34,826 bases of DNA from Deltaproteobacteria bacterium CG03_land_8_20_14_0_80_45_14 (GTDB lineage: Bacteria > Desulfobacterota > BSN033 > UBA1163): contig PEUO01000041.1 of assembly GCA_002780715.1 (NCBI GenBank), forward strand, positions 1 through 34,826, in the 5' to 3' direction. Within the stretch, counting starts at the first letter, position 1, and each line of letters starts with the position of its first letter. The notes below the pieces were generated by a model. The model made no database searches and was not told the origin of the DNA. It saw only the letters and a list, made by a program, of their open reading frames with translations. The position numbers and the translations under genes are program-made. Below, piece by piece: positions 16,100-22,986 of this stretch.

Positions 16100-16288
16100 T
16101 TACCAAATTTCCCTCACATTAAGTTCCCCTTTCAATTTCCGATGACAAAAAGGGCAGGCCTTCCCCTCCTTAATAAGCACCTCTTTCATCATCTCGATCA
16201 ATTCGCTATCCTCTAAAATTTGCTTCACGATATGAGGATGCGGCTTTCGATCATATTTGCGGTAAGGAAAACTGCTCTTCCCACTCAT
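16100..16288 (-). CDS. CxxC zinc-ribbon-like mini-protein, unknown
   Basis: This 62-residue protein is strongly supported as a gene. A GGAGGAG site stands 7 nt before the ATG, and a near-consensus promoter (TTGCCA-17-TATAAT) lies just upstream. It is basic at the N-terminus (SSFPYRKYDRKPHPH), with a helical middle (KQILEDSELIEMMKEVLIKEG) and a single CPFC knuckle (C45, C48). That could bind metal only as a dimer or with the nearby histidines. No family is recognised. It lies downstream of the first PilZ gene but probably has its own promoter. Confidence 0.75.
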   Translation of the reverse strand: MSGKSSFPYRKYDRKPHPHIVKQILEDSELIEMMKEVLIKEGKACPFCHRKLKGELNVREIW

Positions 16289-16308
16289 CTCTCCACTCCT
16301 CCAAAATC

Positions 16309-16337
16309 ATTATAAAATTTCTTTATTCTTTTGGCAA
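16309..16337 (-). promoter_or_regulatory. strong sigma-70 promoter of the CxxC mini-protein
   Basis: TTGCCA (16332-16337) and a perfect TATAAT (16309-16314) stand at 17-bp spacing on the minus strand. The leader is only about 14 nt and contains the GGAGGAG ribosome site. Confidence 0.78.
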
Positions 16338-16382
16338 GAGAGTGAAATCAATAACCTCTTTGAGGACAATGAAGAAACAAAG

Positions 16383-16769
16383 TTATTCTGAAAGACTTTT
16401 TAAAAAATTTTTTAAAATGCTGAGGTCTTCAGGGGAGATATCCATAAACCTTACTCCGCATCGGTAATCTCCCCACCCTTTCCCCAAATGGATATCCATC
16501 CAAACTACCTCTGCCAATACTTCGATGGAATTCAAACGAGAACCTGAAGCAAAAAAGAGTTTAATTTTGAGCTGTTGACCAATTTCTATCTCTTGTGAAA
16601 GATAAACCAACAATCCACCCCCACTGGCATTGAGGGCTCGGCCTGTTTGGGTGATGGATGAGGGGATGAGATGGTACTCTATCGGCAAATCGATTGAAAA
16701 TCGGGGATGTCTCCTCCTTTCTAAATTTGCCACCCCCACATGGGATTTCGTTTCTTGTTTTTCTGTCAC
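16383..16769 (-). CDS. PilZ-domain c-di-GMP receptor protein (copy 1)
   Basis: This 128-residue single PilZ domain retains both c-di-GMP contact motifs: RxxxR (R19-R23 in RRHPRF) and (D/N)xSxxG (N47-A-S49-G-G-G52). The remaining beta-barrel shows LLVYL, VLAEVVWMD and WGDYRCGVRF. It is expected to bind c-di-GMP and transmit it to a partner, which is unidentified. The start codon is GTG, overlapping the upstream stop as GTGA, so translation is coupled to the large EndoIII-like fusion gene. It is clearly paralogous to the PilZ gene at 18945-19346 (shared HPRFS, NASxGGLLVYL, VVWxD, WGxxRxGxxF). Confidence 0.93.
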   Translation of the reverse strand: MTEKQETKSHVGVANLERRRHPRFSIDLPIEYHLIPSSITQTGRALNASGGGLLVYLSQEIEIGQQLKIKLFFASGSRLNSIEVLAEVVWMDIHLGKGWGDYRCGVRFMDISPEDLSILKNFLKSLSE

Positions 16770-18721
16770 TCTCTCATCCCTTTTTCTGATGGGTTAAAGT
16801 GAACATAAAGTCTTGAACAGAATACTTCGAAGAGACACCCCTCGCACTGTGGTTGGATAGGGAAACAATGTCCTCCTCGTTCTTCTTCCCTTCCCATCCA
16901 GGCCATCGGTTCCTCGACCTTCACAGGATTCTGAGGAAAAGCCTCTTTCGTAAAAGATTGGATTTTAATATCTCCCATCGAATTCCTACCTTGATAAGTG
17001 TCGAAATGGGGATCCACAATGCCTAATCGAGAGGCGACTCTATAAATACCTTCCCCAATGATGATTGGAGTATCGGAAAAATCAACCTCCACGACATCCG
17101 GAATCAATTCGTTAATCCATTGGATCGCTATTCGGCTGTTTTGATGACCCATATGGGGGATGACTTGAATCAACTGTTCCAAATCAAAGGCGTTCCAATA
17201 ATTTTTTTCAAGGATAACCTTTCCGATCTGCTGGACCTTAGGGAGTGCTCGATGAAATAGGTCTCTCCAAACTTCTCCAGATACAAAGGGTGTCCCCTCA
17301 AAAGGTGGCAGGTCATCAAGGAGGAGATTCGGTTGAACGATGAGTCGGAATACCCTTTGGGTGTTTTCCAATGCTTTGATAGATTGGCGCTCTTGATCAA
17401 ACCGGGAATGAACCAATATGGTCAAAAGGGCATGAAGGGAATTTTTAAATTCACCCTCCTTTCGACATTCCCCAAACCACATCGAAAAAATATCACGAGG
17501 TCTTTGATAATAAGTTTCCACTGCCTCTCTAAAATACTCTATCCAAGAGAATGAAGGAAGCCCCCCTTTTTCTATTGTCTCTTCTTTGGTTACCTCTTCT
17601 TTCCTTTGTTCTGCCTTTTCTTCACCCTCGGCTTCTCCGGTGGTCCCAGAAATATCCTCTAGCAATTGGGTGGCTTCTTCAAATACTGAAGCTTCAAGGC
17701 GCGACGCTTCAGCCACTTCCTCTTTATCAGAATCCAGTTCTAAATCGTCCAAAGCTGTTTTTTCTTCTTCTTTTTCTTTTGTTTTTTCTTCTTCTGCTTC
17801 TTCTTTCAATTCATCTGAAACAGTTGGAATAAATCCTTGAATGGTCTCGTCCTCAACGGCTTTCTCTAATTCTTCCCCTTCTTGGCACCCATTCTCCATT
17901 GGCACACCCGAGGGGAGCTCCAAAACTTTTTCTGAAGGTTCAAATGTCGCCTCTGCGGAAGTTTCCTCGAGATTGAGTGAAAGGGGTTCCTCTGCAGCCC
18001 CTTCCCCATCTTTTCCCTTCTCCTCTCTGTTCTCCTCGACATGCAGGAAAGGGCTCTCTGGTTCAGCGGAGAAAGGCGACCGCTCATCTTGGTCTTTTAT
18101 CTCCACCTCCACCCACTCCCTCTTTTTCCTTTTATCCACCGCTGGAATAGGTTGTCCAGAAGAATTCTTAAATGCAACGGAAATCCTTTTAATAAAAATG
18201 TCCCCTTCAAAGACTACCTTAAAGGGAGAAGTTTCTCCTGCTGGGAGAGGGTTAATGGGGAGGGGAGTTTCTTCAAAGGTAATAAATTCTTCAAGATCTC
18301 CAAAAAGTTGAATCAGCGCCCAAATATCATTTAAAGTCTCATCCGATATATTTTCCACCCTTCCTGTGACACTCCATGTTCCTCTTTGCGTCTTCCGGAG
18401 ATAGGAGGACTCCAAGGCCAACTGATGGGGGACCAATTCCTGGAATTCGAGAGAGATGGGCGGGAAATTCCTTCTTTCTTCAACAGAGACCGTTGCTCCG
18501 AAAGACTTAAGGGTTTTGGCAAGCATTTCTGCTTTTTTTAAAGAGAGATTTTTTTTGAGGATGATAGGACAACGGTCAACAATCTTTTTTAATAGAAGAA
18601 AGGGAATACTAAAGGTTTTAGAAAGATTATGACAGAAGGGACTTTTTTCTTCTTCGGTGTTATCTCCGATTCCGATGAGGAGGACTCTATATCTCCCTTC
18701 TTCCTGATTTAATCCAACCAT
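16766..18721 (-). CDS. multidomain protein: L7/L12-like N-domain, FxLYD-like domain, acidic linker, EndoIII-like [4Fe-4S] C-domain
   Basis: The protein has 651 residues. Residues about 10-82 resemble the L7/L12 C-terminal fold (RVLLIGIGDNTEE..., ending LSLKKAEMLAKTLKSFGATVSVEE). Residues about 88-190 look like an FxLYD beta-sandwich (WSVTGRVENISDETLNDIWALIQLF). Residues about 205-385 are a Glu-rich disordered linker. Residues about 388-640 match the HhH-GPD/endonuclease III layout, with IYRVASRLGI in place of the usual VDTHxxRVxxRLG block. The end has C619-X6-C626-X2-C629-X5-C635, exactly the EndoIII [4Fe-4S] spacing. The hairpin is degenerate (IPHMGHQNSR instead of LPGVGRKTA), so the catalytic Lys is missing and glycosylase/lyase activity is doubtful. 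AAAGG precedes the ATG. It is coupled to a PilZ gene by a GTGA overlap. Function is unknown. Confidence 0.8.
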   Translation of the reverse strand: MVGLNQEEGRYRVLLIGIGDNTEEEKSPFCHNLSKTFSIPFLLLKKIVDRCPIILKKNLSLKKAEMLAKTLKSFGATVSVEERRNFPPISLEFQELVPHQLALESSYLRKTQRGTWSVTGRVENISDETLNDIWALIQLFGDLEEFITFEETPLPINPLPAGETSPFKVVFEGDIFIKRISVAFKNSSGQPIPAVDKRKKREWVEVEIKDQDERSPFSAEPESPFLHVEENREEKGKDGEGAAEEPLSLNLEETSAEATFEPSEKVLELPSGVPMENGCQEGEELEKAVEDETIQGFIPTVSDELKEEAEEEKTKEKEEEKTALDDLELDSDKEEVAEASRLEASVFEEATQLLEDISGTTGEAEGEEKAEQRKEEVTKEETIEKGGLPSFSWIEYFREAVETYYQRPRDIFSMWFGECRKEGEFKNSLHALLTILVHSRFDQERQSIKALENTQRVFRLIVQPNLLLDDLPPFEGTPFVSGEVWRDLFHRALPKVQQIGKVILEKNYWNAFDLEQLIQVIPHMGHQNSRIAIQWINELIPDVVEVDFSDTPIIIGEGIYRVASRLGIVDPHFDTYQGRNSMGDIKIQSFTKEAFPQNPVKVEEPMAWMGREEERGGHCFPIQPQCEGCLFEVFCSRLYVHFNPSEKGMRE

Positions 18722-18801
18722 GATGTACCTTTTATGCCGAGCAGTTTTTCCCTAAACCATATCGAGGGAGATTTTTAGTCGCCTTCTATAGGATGAAAAA
18801 T

Positions 18802-18843
18802 TTAGGGTCCCCTCTCGGCTATCCCCGAACAGACCTGATTCAT
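18802..18843 (-). CDS. possible 13-codon leader ORF upstream of the EndoIII-like fusion gene
   Basis: AAGGAG at 5-nt spacing precedes an ATG (18843) that opens MNQVCSGIAERGP and a TAA, ending 80 bp before the fusion gene start. The same DNA can pair as GGTC/GACC plus TCGG/CCGA, so this could be a structured leader or an upstream ORF. A possible promoter (TTGAAC-17-TAAAAA) lies immediately upstream, but then the ribosome site would be very close to the 5' end. Confidence 0.3.
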   Translation of the reverse strand: MNQVCSGIAERGP

Positions 18844-18944
18844 TTTTTCTCCTTATTTTTAAACAATTTTTCAAAATAGTTCAACATATTTTTTATCTAG
18901 CCCTATGGCTTTATAAAAATATTTTTATTCCCCTCAATATTTTT

Positions 18945-19346
18945 TTATTTTCCCACCTCTTTCAATAAAGTCGTTAACCGACTAAAGTCTTTTTCTTCTA
19001 TATATTGAAACTGCAATCCATATCGGTGCTCGCCCCAACTTTCCCTGGCAGCCAAATCACACCAGACCACTTTGGCCACCGCTTTAACCGTGTCCAATTC
19101 TAAGCCTCTTACATAAAATATCTCAATTTTCAATAAAGTTCCTATCGCGACCCTTTCGGGTAGATAGACGAGAAGTCCCCCCTCGCTTGCATTCGCTACC
19201 ATCCCTCCAAAGGTTTCTTTCCCATCAACACGGGAATAATCTAGGGGCAGCTCGACACTAAACCTTGGATGTTTCCTCTTTTCAATCGAGAGGACACCCA
19301 TTTTGGTTTGTGAGGCAGATTGATTTTGTTGATTCATTTTGTACAT
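18945..19346 (-). CDS. PilZ-domain c-di-GMP receptor protein (copy 2)
   Basis: This 133-residue PilZ protein keeps RxxxR (R24-R28, RKHPR) and NxSxxG (N52-A-S54-E-G-G57). The N-terminal 20 residues are Gln/Ser-rich and poorly conserved. The start is uncertain: ATG 19346 and the fourth codon ATG are both possible, and neither has a Shine-Dalgarno. A strong GGGAGG lies about 45 bp upstream and precedes a 7-codon ORF. A sigma-54 promoter candidate (19479-19493) and an 18-bp perfect palindrome (19364-19381) lie upstream. It is a paralog of the PilZ gene at 16383-16769, and the two flank the EndoIII-like fusion gene. Confidence 0.92.
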   Translation of the reverse strand: MYKMNQQNQSASQTKMGVLSIEKRKHPRFSVELPLDYSRVDGKETFGGMVANASEGGLLVYLPERVAIGTLLKIEIFYVRGLELDTVKAVAKVVWCDLAARESWGEHRYGLQFQYIEEKDFSRLTTLLKEVGK

Positions 19347-19363
19347 TTTTAGTTTGGGTTAAT

Positions 19364-19381
19364 TTAAAAATGCATTTTTAA
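19364..19381. promoter_or_regulatory. 18-bp perfect palindrome upstream of PilZ copy 2
   Basis: TTAAAAATGCATTTTTAA is a perfect dyad 18 bp before the PilZ start codon and downstream of the predicted sigma-54 start site. It could be a repressor operator or, in the mRNA, a hairpin covering the region between the GGGAGG and the PilZ start. Confidence 0.45.
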
Positions 19382-19478
19382 TGCCATTTCCTCCCTTTCT
19401 CTTAAAAACCTCCCTTTTGCTTCAAATTTTGGTCAATATTTTACCATATCCATTTAAGATTTGTACATTAAATCATTA

Positions 19479-19493
19479 GCAAAAATAATACCA
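19479..19493 (-). promoter_or_regulatory. sigma-54 promoter candidate for PilZ copy 2
   Basis: On the minus strand TGGTATTATTTTTGC gives GG (-24) and GC (-12) separated by 10 nt, with the flanking T before GG and TTT before GC. It is a good but not perfect match to TGGCACG-N4-TTGCW. The start would be near 19467, about 120 nt before the PilZ ATG. Confidence 0.5.
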
Positions 19494-19658
19494 ATTTCAT
19501 TATTTTTTAAACCCTTTTACAAATTGTCATATTCTTATTATTAGAAAGAGGATATTGTAAATGGGGAAAAGAGTATATTCCTTTTAAAAAGGGGGGTTAT
19601 AAATTTTTAAGTGGATTTTTATTCAATGGATACTTTTTTTAAAGCCTATGAAATATTT

Positions 19659-20195
19659 TCACTGTCTTACCCATTCCGGCTTTGCTTTATAGAGTTCAGC
19701 TTCTTCCGGAATCTTTTTTTCTAGCATGTTCTTGGCTTCTTCAATCTGAATTTTACATTGGTCCATTTCATTCTTGACTTGGTCTCTTTCTCTCCGAAGA
19801 TTTCCTCTCTCCGCTGTACTCTTTGAATCATTAAACCTCTCTGTCAATTTATTATACTTAGCCCTCAAAATTTCCAATTTATCTTGATATTCTCTTAATT
19901 TCTTTTTCCATTCCTCCACTCGTCCCTTCCAATAGTCTTCTCCCCTTCCTAATCGATCCCTATAAGTTTCCTCTTTTTTCTTAGGGGTTGCTCCCCCCTC
20001 AACTTTCGTTTCTTCCTTCTCTTCTGGCAACCCAATTTTTTCAGCCTTAAGTCGATATCTCTCTGGAACTTGCATGATATCATCTGTGAAAGAGACCACT
20101 CCTTTTTCATCAACCCATTTGTAAACCTCTGCAAAAGAGATGTCTGAAATAAAGAAGATGAATAAAATAATAACTAAAATTCGTTTCATAACCAT
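19659..20195 (-). CDS. exported DUF4124-domain coiled-coil protein
   Basis: This 178-residue protein has a signal peptide (about 3-22, cleavage after SFA) followed directly by a DUF4124 domain (EVYKWVDEKGVVSFTDDI). DUF4124 is a short envelope-associated domain common in proteobacteria, function unknown. The rest is charged and coiled-coil-forming (about 90-165: EEWKKKLREYQDKLEILRAKYNKL...). The real start may be the third codon (ATG 20189, MKRILV), which begins the signal peptide properly. There is no Shine-Dalgarno, and a near-perfect sigma-54 promoter puts the predicted transcript start at about that codon. Confidence 0.85.
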   Translation of the reverse strand: MVMKRILVIILFIFFISDISFAEVYKWVDEKGVVSFTDDIMQVPERYRLKAEKIGLPEEKEETKVEGGATPKKKEETYRDRLGRGEDYWKGRVEEWKKKLREYQDKLEILRAKYNKLTERFNDSKSTAERGNLRRERDQVKNEMDQCKIQIEEAKNMLEKKIPEEAELYKAKPEWVRQ

Positions 20196-20201
20196 TTTTT
20201 G

Positions 20202-20217
20202 AGCAATTCTTGTGCCA
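20202..20217 (-). promoter_or_regulatory. near-perfect sigma-54 promoter of the DUF4124 gene
   Basis: Minus-strand TGGCACAAGAATTGCT matches TGGCACG-N4-TTGCW at all but one defined position, with GG at 20215-20216 and GC at 20203-20204. Transcription is predicted to start near 20191, which is at the start codons of the DUF4124 ORF. Confidence 0.75.
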
Positions 20218-20268
20218 AATATCTTTTAGATATTGATTTTAAATTATGATATATTATTATTTGATTAG

Positions 20269-20321
20269 CCAGTACATCAAACCATAGCGCCTCCTTGTTT
20301 CACCCCCATTTGATGTATTGG
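20269..20321. repeat. 13-bp inverted repeat with 27-bp loop
   Basis: CCAGTACATCAAA (20269-20281) and TTTGATGTATTGG (20309-20321) are complementary except one position, which is a G-U pair in a plus-strand RNA. No T-run follows on either strand. It could be a binding site or the core of a small mobile-type repeat. Confidence 0.5.
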
Positions 20322-20533
20322 TTGGGGTCAGTTATGGCCCTCCTCTAACTGATCCCTTTTAATTTAATCAATAGAATTATTAGGTTAAGTGTGTTTCCCA
20401 CATTTTTTGTGAATACCCTGTTGAAAACTTTAATCTTTTAATCTAAAAATGGCCTATTCTATATTTTTTTAGCAAAATGCCTAATCTTTAATCAATATAA
20501 TCCTCAATAATTATTAGAGGTTATTCTTAATTT

Positions 20534-21205
20534 TTAACCCAAACCGTTCTTCTTCACTCCTCGCACTACTTCCGATGGAAATCCGAGTTGGGATACAAAT
20601 TCCCTGTGAAATTCTCTAAACCCTATCTTTTCGAGAAAAGGTTGGGCCATGACCCCTCTGCATCCAGCTAAGAGAGGTGGCCTTAGTTTATAAATCCCTT
20701 CATAAATTTGATTCAACCATCTCTCCCCTTTTGTCATGTTGGCTAAAATGATTCTGCCCCCATCTTTTAGAACTCTTTTAAATTCCAAAAGAATGGGAAT
20801 GAAATCTTCAACAGGAAGGATGTCCAAGAGATATTGGCTCATGATGACATCAAACGTTTCGTCCTCGAAAGGAAGATGCCGACAATCGCAGAGATGGAGG
20901 GTATAATTCCTTTGTTTTGTTTTAAAAATTCTTTTTCTTGCCTTCTCCACCATTTTCATGGAGACATCGATTCCATCCACCCATCCATTCTGATTCCTCT
21001 TCAGTATCTCCACAAAATTGAGTCCGGTTCCAAGGGCAACTTCCAAAACTTTTTCTCCGTTCTGAATTGCAGCGATCTCTAATGCCCTTTGACGAGCTTT
21101 TGACTCCATCAAAATTCCAAACAAATCATAGACCGGAGCAATCCAATTATATTTCCGAATAAGTTCTTGATGTGTGTATCTTGCCTCTAAAATCTCTTGT
21201 TTCAT
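20534..21205 (-). CDS. class I SAM-dependent methyltransferase (UbiE-like)
   Basis: I choose ATG 21205 (codon 18 of the track ORF, 223 aa) because CGGGAG lies 7 nt upstream; the longer ORF has no ribosome site. Motif I is VLEVALGTGLNFVEI and the acidic loop is GIDVSMKMVEKARK, followed by CDCRHLPFEDETFDVIMS and a VLKDGGRIILAN block. This is the UbiE/MenG-type Rossmann methyltransferase arrangement. Quinone or lipid substrates are possible, but no partner gene is nearby, so the substrate is unknown. It has its own promoter, whose -35 box overlaps the stop codon of the upstream VWA gene. Confidence 0.87.
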   Translation of the reverse strand: MKQEILEARYTHQELIRKYNWIAPVYDLFGILMESKARQRALEIAAIQNGEKVLEVALGTGLNFVEILKRNQNGWVDGIDVSMKMVEKARKRIFKTKQRNYTLHLCDCRHLPFEDETFDVIMSQYLLDILPVEDFIPILLEFKRVLKDGGRIILANMTKGERWLNQIYEGIYKLRPPLLAGCRGVMAQPFLEKIGFREFHREFVSQLGFPSEVVRGVKKNGLG

Positions 21206-21286
21206 TGATAGACTCCCGTGACTCATGTGAGGGCTTTTAACCCCACTATTCCCCATCCCTCAGAGGGAAAAATGATCTGGAAATAA

Positions 21287-21314
21287 ATTATAGGATTTGA
21301 AGGAGAAGAGTCAA
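21287..21314 (-). promoter_or_regulatory. strong sigma-70 promoter of the methyltransferase gene
   Basis: TTGACT (21309-21314) and perfect TATAAT (21287-21292) stand at 16-bp spacing on the minus strand. The TGA inside TTGACT is the stop codon of the VWA gene. Confidence 0.8.
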
Positions 21315-22984
21315 GATTTTTTTATATGAGTCGGGTTAAAATAATCCCTTATCCTTCCGAGAACAAGGTGGGGGATATCTTCTTTTCGTTTGACCGTATA
21401 GATGCTGATGTTTTTCCTTTTCTCAACAGCCTTTTCAAATCGGGCTGCATAAGGGTTGTCTCCAATGTGAACGGCCGTCACCCGGTTTTGGATCTGTCCA
21501 AAAAATCCGATCAATGCCTCAAGGTTGGTAATTTTCATATCGGTAATGATGAAGAGATCCAAGTTTTTCTTCCCCTGGGTCAATGGGATTAAATCCTCTA
21601 AGTCCAACGCCGTCCCACCCCCAAAATATTTACAAAGAACGCGGTAGATGTCCTCTCGCTGGTCTGTATAATTCAAAATATCCTTTCCCCCCATCGGGGC
21701 ATCACTGAAATTATAGATAGCTACTTTTGAACCATTTTGAAGATAGGCATTGGTGGCACAGGCTGCTCCCAGAACAGCATAGGAGAGGCTTTTTCGAGGG
21801 TTGATCATACTTCCTGAAGAATCGATGGCAATTAAGCAATCGGGAGTGCCTTCCATTTTTCCTCTCCCTTTCCCCTCTCTTTTCGTCCAAATCTGAGTGA
21901 TACCTGGCATGATCTTCCCAAAACTGGTCCAAATATCCACGTCTTGAAAAGGTGACCCAATCTCCCAGGGAGAATGAGAATGTGGATGGAGGGACCCTTT
22001 TTCTTCCAAAGGGACTTTCTTGATAGGGATCGAATAATTTTCCGCCAGCTTCATATAGAAAAGGATGTCTGCATCGATGGGACTCCCTTGACCTCTCCCC
22101 ATCCCTCCTTCCATTCCATAACCCGCCCCTTTTAATTCGTCGGAAAAGTCCTCCACGACATCTTTGAATTCGGACAAAACCATGGTCTGCCTTGCATAAT
22201 CCCTTAAACCCTGATCGATCTCTTCGTTGGAATAGTGGTTCAAATAGTCCTCCCCTTGAGGATTGTGTTCCCCTTTCCCTCCCTTGCTCCCTTGTTGTTT
22301 CTGTTCTTCAACGAGAAGGGGTTTGAGAGAGCGGGCAAACTTTCGGATACTCTCTCCCCATCGTGAGCGATCCAAATAGGGAATTCGTGCAAGTCTTCGG
22401 ACAATATCTGCGTGTCCTTTCACGCTCATCTTGGAAGGCGGAATTCCCAAATCGATTCCCCAAATCTTTTGGTAAAGGAAAGCGATCACTTCCTCGATCG
22501 TCCCTTTTTTCAGGTTTCGATGTAATTCTGGAATCTCCGTAAACCTCTTTCTAACACAATGGGTATCCGCAATGACATCGATAAAGTAATTGGACATCTG
22601 TTTGGCCAATTCCTTATCGCCCACCACTTTCTTTGCCTCTGCATAAAGCCTGAGATGTGTATGGAAATCCCATGGGCAGAAGGTGTAATGGGTAATCCCA
22701 TGATCGAGAAGAGCCTCGATGACTCTTTTTTCAGGCATCTTGTCTTTCATTTGTGAAACAAAAGCACCATTGATGGTCATCTGCTTCTGTTTCATCTCCA
22801 ACCCAACGCCTTCTCCCTCTTCACCCTCACCCTGCTCCGGGTCAGGGATCCCCTTGACCTTGGGCATAGGGATCTCAGGATAGAGATGTTTTCTCCTCAA
22901 CTTGGGCCAAATCTCTTCAATGATCGATTGATAATGTTGTTCTTCCATCCTTAATCGCTGAGGTTCAACAAATCTTCTCTTCAT
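21311..22984 (-). CDS. large VWA-domain protein, partner of the MoxR ATPase
   Basis: This 557-residue cytoplasmic protein has a complete metal-ion-dependent adhesion site in its C-terminal von Willebrand A domain: D388-S-S390-G-S392, T458 (GGGTAL) and D482 (TDMK). The N-terminal 200 residues contain a helical region with FHTHLRLYAEAKK and NYFIDVIADTH. This recalls metal-binding helices but has no HExxH, and the family is not recognised. Two Gly/Gln/Lys-rich linkers (about 45-62 and 225-245) look flexible. It begins 2 bp after the GXGXG gene and is third in the MoxR-GXGXG-VWA operon. MoxR/VWA pairs (CoxD/CoxE, NorQ/NorD, CbbQ/CbbO) remodel or insert metals in target enzymes; the target here is unknown. 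Confidence 0.88.
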   Translation of the reverse strand: MKRRFVEPQRLRMEEQHYQSIIEEIWPKLRRKHLYPEIPMPKVKGIPDPEQGEGEEGEGVGLEMKQKQMTINGAFVSQMKDKMPEKRVIEALLDHGITHYTFCPWDFHTHLRLYAEAKKVVGDKELAKQMSNYFIDVIADTHCVRKRFTEIPELHRNLKKGTIEEVIAFLYQKIWGIDLGIPPSKMSVKGHADIVRRLARIPYLDRSRWGESIRKFARSLKPLLVEEQKQQGSKGGKGEHNPQGEDYLNHYSNEEIDQGLRDYARQTMVLSEFKDVVEDFSDELKGAGYGMEGGMGRGQGSPIDADILFYMKLAENYSIPIKKVPLEEKGSLHPHSHSPWEIGSPFQDVDIWTSFGKIMPGITQIWTKREGKGRGKMEGTPDCLIAIDSSGSMINPRKSLSYAVLGAACATNAYLQNGSKVAIYNFSDAPMGGKDILNYTDQREDIYRVLCKYFGGGTALDLEDLIPLTQGKKNLDLFIITDMKITNLEALIGFFGQIQNRVTAVHIGDNPYAARFEKAVEKRKNISIYTVKRKEDIPHLVLGRIRDYFNPTHIKKS

Positions 22985-22986
22985 CT

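Larger units (their letters stand above)
19347..19658. other. 312-bp spacer upstream of PilZ copy 2
   Basis: It is very AT-rich. From the PilZ side, it contains the palindrome TTAAAAATGCATTTTTAA (19364-19381), a strong GGGAGG site with a 7-codon ORF (MALKMHF), and the sigma-54 candidate at 19479-19493. I see no gene in the remaining 165 bp towards the DUF4124 gene. Confidence 0.6.
20196..20533. other. 338-bp spacer between the methyltransferase and DUF4124 genes
   Basis: It contains the sigma-54 site (20202-20217) and, touching it, the dyad AATATCT-TTT-AGATATT (20218-20234). Further on are a 13-bp inverted repeat with 27-bp loop (20269-20321) and a weak hairpin CCTCAATAA / TTATT-A-GAGG (20502-20520) just after the methyltransferase stop. 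No gene is seen. Confidence 0.6.

Noticed and set aside
17551-18334. Several plus-strand ORFs rich in Ser, Leu and Pro
   Set aside because: Antisense shadows of the Glu-rich linker of the EndoIII-like fusion gene.
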